From Papilionanthe hookeriana x Papilionanthe teres (lineage: Eukaryota > Streptophyta > Magnoliopsida > Asparagales > Orchidaceae): 64,000 bases of DNA. The stretch is taken from positions 19,511,771-19,575,770 of the forward strand of contig CM040434.1 in NCBI GenBank assembly GCA_022702705.1, read 5' to 3'. Position numbers and translations under genes: made by a program. The notes under the pieces are model-generated. The model had not been told where the DNA came from. It worked only from the letters and a program-made list of their open reading frames with translations, and made no database searches. Positions 11,897 to 21,055 of the stretch are shown here, piece after piece (position 1 is the stretch's first letter; each line of letters opens with the position of its first letter).

Positions 11897-12403
11897 TCGG
11901 TTCCTCTCTCCATTTTGATCAAATGACTTTGCTTTCATAAATCAGTAGTGAGCTCATGACCCTAGTGGACCTAGACTACCATTCTTCCGTTGGAATACCC
12001 CGTTCATTTCTGTCTTGAACGAGTATAGCTAACTCCTCTCAGATTTAGGAGCCATTATTTAGGCACCCCTAAACGGAGAGGTTCCGAGATCCTTTTACCT
12101 CTTTTCTGAGGTGGGGTGGACCCCCAATAGGTGTTACTTTAGGAGCAGTCCTTCGAGTCGAGAAGTCTTGCATAAGACTTTCTCTTCCTTTCCAATTCTG
12201 AATCGGATTCCTTACCTTCTCTACACCTTTGAATATTATGTTCCTAATAAACAAATCCTCTAATGAACGACTCTTTTAAACTATAACTCCTTTTTATAAA
12301 TACATGAACAAACATGTGTTCAGACTCTTTTCGTTCCTTTCTTTTCGTCCCGATGAGAAGAAGCATAACTTGAGACTGACAATCAGAATCTACCTTGCAG
12401 AAA
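11897..12403 (+). other. OGRE-A leader between primer site and ORF1
   Basis: About 500 bp without a convincing gene. It ends in an acceptor-like run, TACCTTGCAG (12391-12400), followed after three bases by ATGTCTG at 12404. The layout mirrors the one before ORF3 (GTGCAG, then ATGTCG). This makes 12404 a plausible original start for ORF1, giving MSAPKLIFSFTNG before a frameshift into the 12438 frame. Confidence 0.5.
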
Positions 12404-12437
12404 ATGTCTGCCCCAAAGCTGATTTTCTCCTTCACCA

Positions 12438-12932
12438 ATGGATCTGGACTTCGTCGTTTACAAGGATGAGCTGCCCAACAATGGGATCATCCGTTTCGGA
12501 CAAGGATTTGAGAACACAAATGTCAAGATCACTGATGTTACCCTTTTCACACTTACAGACAAAGTATCTGAAACTGAAAGACCTTTGATCGAGTTCAACC
12601 TCAAGTCAACTCAAGAGTTCCCTCCCCTGCAAAGGGTTCCAGCTGAGAATAATACTACTGTCCATAGGAGGACTGTCATCTCTACCCCCACTGGTCTAGT
12701 CGTCTCTGCACCTACCCCGACTTCCGCTAAACTAAAGGGGAAGGAAGTTCAAATTTGTAACGAACATGTTACCATGGAGGGTACAAACTTCCGTGCAAGA
12801 CCTTCTATTTTCGAAATTGGGTCCAGCTCAAGGGTTCCACCCCTAACACGGACTCAGAGAAGAAACAGAGGCGGAAAGATTGCCGGGAAGGCCGGAGCGG
12901 CTCGAAGTTGCTTTCTTGGAAGAAATCCCTGA
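12438..12932 (+). CDS. ORF1 (Ogre-type frame upstream of gag), 164 aa
   Basis: An open frame of unknown function in the position of Ogre ORF1. Its middle (IIRFGQGFENTNV, then EFNLKSTQEFPPLQ) matches the diverged OGRE-B frame at 59348-59773 (IQFGTGF, EFDLNSHQDFP), so it is a real, conserved part of the family. The C-terminus is basic (TRTQRRNRGG). It overlaps the gag frame by about 50 bp in another phase. In OGRE-B the same two stretches lie in one phase separated only by stops, so ORF1 and gag were probably one long polyprotein and a frameshift near 12900 split them here. The original start may be the ATG at 12404. No enzyme motif is seen. Confidence 0.7.
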   Translation: MDLDFVVYKDELPNNGIIRFGQGFENTNVKITDVTLFTLTDKVSETERPLIEFNLKSTQEFPPLQRVPAENNTTVHRRTVISTPTGLVVSAPTPTSAKLKGKEVQICNEHVTMEGTNFRARPSIFEIGSSSRVPPLTRTQRRNRGGKIAGKAGAARSCFLGRNP

Positions 12933-14760
12933 ATATACACCACTACCTGAGTACATACCATTACCTGAGTATACACCACTTTTGGAAGGAAGTAGATTCC
13001 ATCCCCTCTCCGCCGCAGCTGACGAGGAGAATGTTCGCAAGATTGCTTCTGCATTACCTCGACCCGTATACTATAGCGATAGCCGAAAGAAAAGGGCTAG
13101 GACTACACCATTTGCCCGACTACAGACTGTGATAGAGAAGTTAGCAAAGAAAGAGAAATGTCCTGTATCAAAGATTTTAAGAAGAATAGGGCGGGTGCCA
13201 GCCAAGTCCCGTCTTGGGCCGCGAATAGAACCCGTTAGCGGCGCGGAGAAACCGAATAAAAAGATGAAAGCCGATCCACTTGTTATTGTTTCAGAATTAC
13301 AGATCAGGGAGGATACCACCTTCCAGCATTCAGCCGACAGACCATCCGGTCCTAGGCCTTCTGCTGCTAGAAGGATGGTATGGCGTCCTACTACCGGTCA
13401 ATTAAGACCAAAACAACGACCAAAAAAGGAAAGTCTCATCAGAAGACTCGAGTCAGAAGAAAGTGCTACTGCAATAAAGGGGACTCCCGGAAAGGAAGTT
13501 CAACAACCTTCACGAGACAACTGTGAAACTGCTCGAAAAAGACCATTGGAGGACGCTATGGAAAAGCTAAGAACCGACATTCAAAGATTAGAAAGAGAAA
13601 GAGAAGAAAAGTTTGGAGATGAAGTTGACTCGTCGGAGTTCATGGATGACGAATATGTGGAGATCAACATGGTTGAGACACGAGCATCGTCAGCTTCGCA
13701 AGGTGCCCGGCGAGTTGCGAAAAGAGATGAACCGGAAGCATTAAGAGCACAAATTCGAGAAAAAGATGATACAATCTCTCGAATGGCAAAAAGGATGGAA
13801 GAGATGGCTGCGGCTCTAGCCACTCTTCAGAGTCAGGTTCAACCCCAAAGAGAAACACCTCCAGAAGTTATTCATATTACAGACGGAGGAAAAGAGATTA
13901 CATCCATTAACGGAGACGATCAGCCAAAGAAGGATTCTACTCATAACATGATTTCAGAGAAGGACATCATGAACATGGTGGAACAGCAGGTGCGAGAAGC
14001 CTTAGTACACTCTAAGAATGGAGCATCTATTCAGACGGGTAGACCTTACCCCGAAGAATTCGATGCAGTACAATACCCAAAAGGCTTCGTACCACCTCTG
14101 TTCAAGACTTTTGATGGTACCGGAAATCCTCGACAGCATGTTGCACATTTTCATGCTAGTTTTTGTAACGCCGGTGGAAGTGACGCTTTACTCTTCCGAC
14201 AATTCGTCAGCAGCCTGTCAGGGATCGCCTTCGATTGGTATGTAGAGTTACCAAACGGTTCGGTAAAGACATTTACAGAATTGGAAAATCTCTTCGTGAA
14301 ACGGTTTGTCGGAGCTCAGCACCATATCACCATTGGTGACTTAGTGGTGGAGAAACAGAAACCGAACGAGACTTTAGTGGATTACATACTTCGATGGAGA
14401 AATCTAAGCATGAAGTGTGAGCCACAGCTACAAGAGCAGCATGCAGTCGGTATCTTGCTTAAAAGCATTCACGGCCCGATAGCACTTCTCCTTAAGGGAT
14501 TTACGATTAATAGTTTCGAGAAGTTATTAAGCAAGGCCGGGAGCTTGCAAGAGGAAGCAAAACAACTAAGTTTCGTCGATAAAACAGATAAGCAGAAACC
14601 TACGAAGACATTTGAAAAGAAATCTGGGATCGTCGCAGCAGTTGATAAGGGCAAACAACCAATGCAAATACAGCCGGAGCAGCCGCAGTCCAGCTATCAA
14701 CAACCTCGGCGGAACTACCAACAAGCCTCGGCCCGGTTATCAACCAACTCAACAATATGA
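12880..14760 (+). CDS. gag: Gag of OGRE-A, 626 aa
   Basis: The longest open frame in the window. Residues about 15-32 are three to four copies of an EYTPLP-type hexapeptide, encoded by an 18 bp tandem repeat at about 12940-12990. A basic stretch (about 65-190) follows. Residues 225-260 are charged, and residues 285-325 form a coiled-coil-like helix (LRAQIREKDDTISRMAKRM). The capsid domain (retrotransposon gag family) spans about residues 388-566, with FDGTGNPRQHVAHF, FDWYVELPNGSVKTF, LENLFVKRFVG and DYILRWRNLSMKC. The frame ends in Gln-rich sequence. OGRE-B has the same order at 57318-59269. It would form virus-like particles with packaged RNA. The annotated start is only the first Met of the frame; upstream ORF1 was probably fused to it. 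Confidence 0.93.
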   Translation: MPGRPERLEVAFLEEIPEYTPLPEYIPLPEYTPLLEGSRFHPLSAAADEENVRKIASALPRPVYYSDSRKKRARTTPFARLQTVIEKLAKKEKCPVSKILRRIGRVPAKSRLGPRIEPVSGAEKPNKKMKADPLVIVSELQIREDTTFQHSADRPSGPRPSAARRMVWRPTTGQLRPKQRPKKESLIRRLESEESATAIKGTPGKEVQQPSRDNCETARKRPLEDAMEKLRTDIQRLEREREEKFGDEVDSSEFMDDEYVEINMVETRASSASQGARRVAKRDEPEALRAQIREKDDTISRMAKRMEEMAAALATLQSQVQPQRETPPEVIHITDGGKEITSINGDDQPKKDSTHNMISEKDIMNMVEQQVREALVHSKNGASIQTGRPYPEEFDAVQYPKGFVPPLFKTFDGTGNPRQHVAHFHASFCNAGGSDALLFRQFVSSLSGIAFDWYVELPNGSVKTFTELENLFVKRFVGAQHHITIGDLVVEKQKPNETLVDYILRWRNLSMKCEPQLQEQHAVGILLKSIHGPIALLLKGFTINSFEKLLSKAGSLQEEAKQLSFVDKTDKQKPTKTFEKKSGIVAAVDKGKQPMQIQPEQPQSSYQQPRRNYQQASARLSTNSTI

Positions 14761-15818
14761 GCAATCGCCTCGCCCACGGCGCACGTTAAAGGAGCTCATA
14801 AATGAGAATATCCATTCAAGAACGAGGCGAGTGCCAAAGATGTTCCGCAGTTTGATGAAGACTTCGGATTTTCGATCGCGGAACCCAAGAAGCCGGAGGA
14901 AGTCAACAAGAAAGACCATCCCAACTACCGCCCTTACCACCGGATGCTTGGACATAAGATAGAGGACCGCATCACCTTTAAAATTTGGCTTCGACAACAA
15001 TCTCCGAAAAGGGAACATAACGATCCCAAAGGAATACATGAAAGAACCCCAGAAAGGAGGTTCTGTCAATGTTATTTCGACAGATCCCATTGTTCCGATA
15101 GACCCTTACACAACCGATGATGGATGGAGTACCGCTTGGACGAAGTCATCGAAGAAAATTTTGGATCGCATCCAGGCCGCTTCGGAGCATACTTCAACTC
15201 AGAGTTTGAAACCTGTTAAGCCGGCGCTATCGCTTGCAATTGAAGAACCGTCCCAGGAAGAAAAGATCATAGAAAAGAAGGAGATCATAGAAGAAGAGAA
15301 GACCGAGGCTCCTAAGGCTAGACTAGGGGCTGCTTATCCTAGGATGGTTGTTTCCGATTCGGGGAAAAATTCCTCGAACCTCTGACTCTGTATGATTATT
15401 TGCTCGCTCCGGCGGGATCTTATAATGAAGAGTTATGGCGTTGGCTACATTTTGACTGTTTCTAACGATTACGTAACTAACGACAACCAATCTAATACGG
15501 ATCCCGATTTCGATACCAATAACAATTCTCAAATCATACACAACCTCGACAATCGCGATGACAAAGAAGACATTCATCAAGAAGTCTACGAAAGTTCGAC
15601 AAGCAATGAATCTATTTGTGAATTCCAAGGAACTCCAATCACAATAGAGTTAGAGCCTTCAGATTCGAAGCAACTCCGGAAGAACTCCGTCATGCCGATT
15701 CAAAAGGAGACACCGATAAACTCGATACCGGATTCGGAAGAAATCATAGAAGTCAATTTAAGGAGCGGAAGGGTTTTACCTCCAAGAATGGGTCCAAAAG
15801 ACAAAGGAAAGCGGGTGG
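14761..15818 (+). pseudogene. gag: Gag C-terminus and gag-protease linker of OGRE-A
   Basis: After the stop at 14760 the coding similarity continues in other phases (14612-14962, 15038-15385, 15392-15883), so several indels occurred. Near 14925 is a zinc-knuckle-like remnant (YHRMLGHKIED) in which both expected Cys codons read as Arg. The OGRE-B counterpart near 55370 keeps two Cys. The later part is Glu/Lys-rich and then Asn/Asp-rich, ending with LRSGRVLPP. It has the look of the disordered linker before protease. It matches OGRE-B 54739-55182. Confidence 0.75.
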
Positions 15819-16712
15819 TTGTTCGGGAAGAATCAACCCCGACGAGAAGAATTGCCCATTCGGGAAGAAACCGAGACGCATGATAACAAAGTGGACTATA
15901 ACGTGCTAGCCCTTCTTAGGAAACTACCAGCCAAACTGAGCATCTACGACGCCCTCATCTTATCAAAAGAGATGAGGGAAGCTCTGATCAAGGCCTTACT
16001 TGATCCAGAAATTTGTTTAGCTCAGATGGCCGGAGATTCCTTAGACGAGGTTTGCTCGTTAAAGGAACAGCGAGGTGTTACCTTCACGGACAGTGATCTA
16101 CTGCTTGGGACGGCCGATCACAACCGACCATTGTACATTTCAGTTACAATCGAAAAATTTACGCTCTCCAGAGTATTGGTGGATCCAGGAGCATCAATCA
16201 ACATAATGAATCTCCGGACGCTAGCATACTTGGAAATTGATGCTCGCGAGCTTGAAGCGAACAAGATGTTACTAAGAGGATTCAACCAGAAAGGAGAAAG
16301 AGCACTTGGATCAATAACACTGTTAATGAAGACCGGTGACTTAGCAAAGACAACCGCAAAATTCCATATAATTGATTCTGAAGCATCGTTCAACGCGCTA
16401 ATGGGCATACCATGGATACATGAGAATCGAATGGTACCGTCGTCTCTGCATCAATGCATAAAATACTATGAAGGAGGAGAACAGTACATCAAAGGTGATT
16501 TGCAACCTTTCTCCGTACATGAGATTGGAATCCATGAAGATGCAGCTTATTACGCACCTCCGAAGAAGACAATCTTCTCCAGAAACACCGTGCCAAATGA
16601 AGCAAAAGAAATTCGAGACAATAAAGAACCTGAAGTTCTAGTCCAACAGTCACTCACCTCTCCCTTACGACGAGATGGTGAAGGTTTCTCCAGAGCTCGC
16701 ATCCGAGGTTGA
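15819..16712 (+). CDS. pol: OGRE-A aspartic protease region, 297 aa
   Basis: Retropepsin-type protease that would cut the polyprotein. The active-site block is LVDPGASINIMNL with the catalytic Asp codon at 16182-16184; the second residue is Pro where most retropepsins have Ser or Thr. The block ALMGIPWIHENRMVPSSLHQ is the flap/C-terminal motif. Upstream, the VDYNVLALLRKLPAKLSIYDAL segment is shared with OGRE-B (about 50690). The frame ends in a stop at 16710, just before a Gly/Arg-rich stretch (GRGRGRGRD). The linker to RT (16713-16971) stays recognisable in mixed phases and matches OGRE-B near 49700; I see no intron in it. Confidence 0.85.
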   Translation: MFGKNQPRREELPIREETETHDNKVDYNVLALLRKLPAKLSIYDALILSKEMREALIKALLDPEICLAQMAGDSLDEVCSLKEQRGVTFTDSDLLLGTADHNRPLYISVTIEKFTLSRVLVDPGASINIMNLRTLAYLEIDARELEANKMLLRGFNQKGERALGSITLLMKTGDLAKTTAKFHIIDSEASFNALMGIPWIHENRMVPSSLHQCIKYYEGGEQYIKGDLQPFSVHEIGIHEDAAYYAPPKKTIFSRNTVPNEAKEIRDNKEPEVLVQQSLTSPLRRDGEGFSRARIRG

Positions 16713-16971
16713 GGCCGGGGACGAGGTCGTGGAAGAGACATTGGGACAGTTGGGCAGAAAAAGCTGATGATCAACGTTGATTAGGAAAACGGCTACGAGG
16801 AAGAAGAGGAAATCAAGAAAGAAGCGACTACGATAAACCGGAAGAAACCACAATTCGAGATTTCTCTCGAAGATGAGAAGAACAAAGAATACAAATCGAT
16901 GTACGAGAAGATTAACCACTATGTACACACTATGACCCCGACCCCGATCCGATCCTAATAAGATCGAGGGT

Positions 16972-18379
16972 ATGGTGGTCAAAGAAGTACGTGGCAGCGG
17001 TGCAAAGCCAATCAAATTTTATCGTGGAACTTCTTCTTCCAATACTGAAAACAATGTACAATTTGAAGATGTCGCTTCTTCTGAATTAATGGAATTACCT
17101 TTTGAGTGGTACTCTCCCTGTGTTCAAAATTTAATTCAGCGAGGTGTCTTACCTCGACAATGGACAAAAGGCCGAGCACAACACTTCAAAAAATTATGGA
17201 ATAATGCCGGTCGGCCTCCCAATTCAAAACATGGTCTCGGATTCGGCACAGTAAGTTCAGTTGACGATACGGAATTTTGCTTGGTTGTCACTTGCGAACC
17301 TAATGAAGACTGTTTAGAAACTACAGAAGAGCTTGAAGATCTGCAAATTGGAGATGCTCCACCAGAATTTGAAGAAGAAATCAAATCCACAATAGATGAG
17401 TTAATGGAAGTTAACTTAGGTACTAACGAAAAGCCTAGACCAACCTTTGTTAGCTCCTTACTCAATAAAGAGGATTCCGAGGAAATGATCATGCTATTAA
17501 TGGAATTCAAGGACTGTTTTGCTTGGAGTTACGACGAAATGTCAGGATTAGCTCCAGAAGTTGTAGTCCACAGGCTAGGAGTGGATCCTACTTCCTTTCC
17601 AGTCAGACAAGCTTCCAGAAGAATGCGTTTAGAAATTGAACAACAAGTAATAGCTGAAGTTCAGAAGCTAATCGACGCCAAATTTGTCCGTGAAGAACAA
17701 TACTCTACTTGGCTAGCCAACGTGGTACCAGTCAGAAAGAAGAATGGTCAGATCAGAATCTGTGTAGATTTCAGAGACTTGAACAAAGCATGTCCGAAGG
17801 ATGAATTTCCACTACCAATCCCGCAATTGATGATCGACATCGCTTCGACACATGAAATATTCTCTTTCATCGATGGATCTTCGGGATACAACCGAAAAAG
17901 ATGGCACCGGAAGACAAAAGCTCACAGACTTTCGTAACGCCGATCGTAGTATATTGCTACACGATAATGCCATTCGGACTAAAGAACGCTGGGAGCAACA
18001 TACCAAAGAGCAATGACAAAGATTTTTGATGAGCTCATTCACAACCATGTTGAGTGCTATGTGGATGATGTGGTCATCAAAAGCAAACCGAAGGAAGATC
18101 ACCCGTATGATTTGAGAATTGTCTTCGAGCGACTAAGGCAATACAACCTTAAGATGAATCCCTTAAAATGCGCCTTCGGCGTCACCTCCGGAAATTCTTA
18201 GGATTTGTTGTCCGACATCGCGGGATTGAAATCGATCCGGAAAAGATTAAAGCTATCTTAGAAATGCTCGTCTCCCAAAACCTTAAAACAATCTACGATC
18301 CTTTCAAGGAAAGCCGGCATATCTTCGACGCTTTATCTCGAACTTGTCGGTAGGTGTCGACCCTTCTCGGCATTAGTTA
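16972..18379 (+). pseudogene. pol: OGRE-A reverse transcriptase
   Basis: The open frame 16972-17937 covers the linker, the pre-RT block (FAWSYDEMSGLAPEVVVHRL), the fingers (WLANVVPVRKKNGQIRICVDFRDLN) and FSFIDGSSGYN. At least two frameshifts then occur between 17885 and 18010, where the FGLKNAG block appears in another phase. The 18013-18201 stretch carries the catalytic YVDD (codons 18058-18069) followed by VVIKSK. The thumb (FLGFVVRHRGIEIDPEKI) follows near 18190. Active-site residues survive but the frame does not, so no RT could be made from this copy without readthrough. Confidence 0.92.
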
Positions 18380-18868
18380 AAAAGGACGCCAAATTCGTTT
18401 GGGAAGAGAAATGCCAACGGGCCTTCGAGGACATCAAGCAATACTTAATGACACCTCCCGTCTTAGCAGCCCCGGTCTCGGGTAGGTCGTTGATACTTTA
18501 TACCGCGGCTCTAGACGACTCCTTGGAGCCTCGCTAGCCTGGGTCAATGATGAGGAAAAGAAAATACTCTCTACTACTTAAGCCGTCATCTGATTCTGAC
18601 GGAAGTAAAATATCCTCCAATTGAGAAGCATTGTTTGGCCCTAATCTTTGTCGCACAAAAACTCAGGCATTACATGCTCTCTCACAAGGTCAACCTTATT
18701 TCGAAAGTTAATCCATTGCAATATTTGATGACCCGTCCAACACTTTCTGGTAGGCTTGCTAGGTGGTCAATGATACTATTACAATTCGACATAACTTTCG
18801 TTCCTCTTCGTGCCGTTAAGGGACAAATCCTAGCAGATTTCCTTACAGCACACCCTTTGCCGGCATAA
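18380..18868 (+). pseudogene. pol: OGRE-A first RNase H (gypsy type, gRNH)
   Basis: Begins with the usual connection (KFVWEEKCQRAFEDIKQYL, about 18390). After a frame change it continues in the open stretch 18635-18868 with LIFVAQKLRHYMLSHKVNLI and ILLQFDITFVPLRAVKGQILADFL. The domain centre (about 18480-18630) is decayed. In Tat elements this first RNase H is usually inactive and an added archaeal-type RNase H follows, as it does here. The frame ends with a TAA shortly before the aRNH start. Confidence 0.82.
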
Positions 18869-18886
18869 TCGCCTCTCAATGATGAC

Positions 18887-19582
18887 TTGCCAGATAAGCA
18901 AATAATGAACCTAGAAGACACTGATGATCGACGTTGGGAACTATACTTCGACGGAGCATCCTCAGCACAGAAAGACAAAGAATTGCAAACGATAGTGCCC
19001 GGTAAGGCAGGAATCGGACTAATCTTTATAACACCGGAGCGGGGGATGTTAAGATACTCCTATCATTTAACAGAGCCGTGCACAAACAACGAGGCAGAAT
19101 ACGAGGCCCTCATAACAGTACTAGAACTGACCATTCAGATGGAAATAACAGACATCAACATCTATGGAGATTCTCAGTTGATCATTCAACAGGTCACTGA
19201 ACAATACAGAATCTTAAAGCCAAGACTCGAGCAATACTTTCAGTATGCCATGAAGCTGTTGGAACAAATTCCGAATGTAACTATCTACAAGATCCCCAGA
19301 AAAGAAAATGCTCTCGCAGATGCGCTAGCCCGCCTTGCAAAAGAATTTGCCTGCTTACAAGATGAGTCAGTTGAAGTGTCAGTTCAAGGACGACAAGTCC
19401 TATCACAGCTCGACATGGATATGATACAAAAATCAGAAAAAGCAGAGGAATCAGTTGCATCGGTGATGGAAAACACGGAAGATTGGCGTCGGCCGCTAAT
19501 AGAATACCCGCAAACAGGGAAATTACCGGACGATAAGTCATTAGCACATCAAATCAAGAAAAGAACTCGTCTTACGCATTAA
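18887..19582 (+). CDS. pol: OGRE-A archaeal-type RNase H (aRNH), 231 aa
   Basis: The second RNase H, a hallmark of the Tat lineage. All four acidic catalytic positions are visible: YFDGAS (Asp codon 18950-18952), NEAEYEAL, YGDSQLIIQQV and NALADALARLA. The central GIGLIFITPERGMLRYSYHL strand region is intact. It removes RNA from the RNA:DNA hybrid and makes the polypurine primer during reverse transcription. The domain is open for its full length, the best preserved catalytic domain of this copy. In the ancestral element it was fused to RT and integrase; here it is set apart by a stop before and a frameshift at about 19560. Confidence 0.9.
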   Translation: MPDKQIMNLEDTDDRRWELYFDGASSAQKDKELQTIVPGKAGIGLIFITPERGMLRYSYHLTEPCTNNEAEYEALITVLELTIQMEITDINIYGDSQLIIQQVTEQYRILKPRLEQYFQYAMKLLEQIPNVTIYKIPRKENALADALARLAKEFACLQDESVEVSVQGRQVLSQLDMDMIQKSEKAEESVASVMENTEDWRRPLIEYPQTGKLPDDKSLAHQIKKRTRLTH

Positions 19583-20733
19583 TCAACAATACATTATACG
19601 AAGGTCTTTTGATCGGATGTGGTTAAGATGCTCGAGCGGGTCCGAGGCTCGTGAAATTGTCGAAGAAGTGCATTCGGGACTTTGTGGCGCTCATCGATCG
19701 GGCCCGAAAATGAAAATGAAAATTAAAAAACTAGGGTATTATCGGCCCTCGATGATGACCGACTGCATGAAGATTGCCAAAAGTTGTCAACAGTGCCAGG
19801 TACACGGAGTGGTTCTACACCAACCTCCAAATGTGCTACATCCGATAATTGCGTCATGGCCATTTGTGTGTTGGGGCACAGATATAGTGGGTCCGATAGA
19901 ACCACCTTCTTCAAGAGGACATCGCTTCATCATTGCAGCTACAGACTACTTTTCTAAATGGGCAGAAGCAGTTCCACTCTGAGAAGTAAAGGCACACCAT
20001 GTGCTATAGTTTTTCAAGAACCAAGTCGTCTACCGTTTTGGGGTACCGCGAAAAATCATTTCAGATAATGGGTCTGCATTCAGAAGTACAAAAATCAACA
20101 ATTTTGTCAGGAGACATGGAATCGATTGGCGATACTCAACAATCTACTACCCAAGAGCAAACGGCTTGGCCGAGGCTTTTAATAAAACTCTCGTTCAAAT
20201 TATAAAGAAAACTTTGGATGACAACAAGAGAAATTGGCACGAGAAGTTGTTAGAACCCTTATGGGCCTACAGGACAACCTTCAGGACTCCTACCCAGTCT
20301 ACACCTTACACTTTAGTGTACGGGTTTGAGGCAGTGTTACCATTGGAAGTCCAGCTTCCATCACTCAGGATTGCAGTTGCAAATAAAATTATCACAAAAG
20401 AAAATGCCAGATTACGACTGGAAGAACTGGAAAACTTGGAAGGAAAAAGACTTGTAGCGCAGCAAAATTTGGAACTGTACCAAGCTAAGATGGTCCAGGC
20501 TCATGATAAACTGGTCCGCCTAAGAACTTTCAAAGTTGGTGACTTAGTTCTTGTTCTCAGAAGACCTATTCTCGCACATCACAAGATAGGGGAAAATTCG
20601 AACCAACTTGGGAAGGGTCGTTTATAGTTGAGGCAGTCTGCTCAGGAGGCTCTTACCAGCTTGTGAATTGCCAAGGAGAACGACAAATGCTTCCAATCAA
20701 TGGGCGATATTTGAAGAAGTATTACGCAACCTG
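19583..20733 (+). pseudogene. pol: OGRE-A integrase
   Basis: From 19617 to 20627 one phase encodes the whole core with only two nonsense codons (TGA 19980-19982, TAG 20007-20009). The N-terminal zinc-binding part shows HSGLCGAH and CQQC. The catalytic triad is Asp in WGTDIVGP (19881-19883), Asp in SDNGSAF (20064-20066) and Glu in GLAEAFNKTL (20172-20174), a spacing of D60D35E that is canonical for Ty3 integrases. The C-terminal GDLVLVLRRP block follows. A small deletion near 20590 shifts the last part, which ends at about 20733. It inserts element cDNA into the host genome. The two stops look like C-to-T or similar point changes. Confidence 0.93.
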
Positions 20734-21055
20734 ATGTTTCGAAGGGTGGCCTCTAAAATAGAGTCTTATCCCTAGAAACACGGTTGAGACAATCACTTTG
20801 TGACTGGGTCCGAACCCAAAAACATAAAAATAAATAAAAAAAAATGTACTAAAAATAAAATGTGTGAAATCATAATAATAAAGTTTTACCCTTCTGTTCA
20901 AATCAAATCTTGTTCCTGATCTTTCTTCATCTTTTCCTGGTTTCCTTAAAAAATTAAAATAGGTGAATAAAAAAAATCTTCGATGATAAATATTTTCTTA
21001 ATGTTCTTGTTCTTAGTACAGCCCCTGATCCTTTCCTTGTCATTTGTGCAGGGAA
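20734..21055 (+). other. Spacer before ORF3 with splice-acceptor-like site
   Basis: About 320 bp without a gene, AT-rich and T-rich towards the end. It finishes with a pyrimidine run and TTGTGCAG (acceptor after 21051), and the ORF3 ATG follows at 21056. This resembles a real 3' splice site and would allow ORF3 to be made from a spliced RNA whose donor lies upstream, perhaps in U5. The same spacer in OGRE-B (45732-46019) lacks an equally good acceptor. Confidence 0.5.

Noticed and set aside
12843..13054. Minus-strand frames opposite gag
   Set aside because: Shadow frames of the conserved plus-strand ORF1/gag; no independent similarity.
16713..16971. Possible Ogre-type intron between protease and RT
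   Set aside because: Ogre elements are known for an intron here, but coding similarity between OGRE-A and OGRE-B runs through this stretch and no good donor/acceptor pair is seen.
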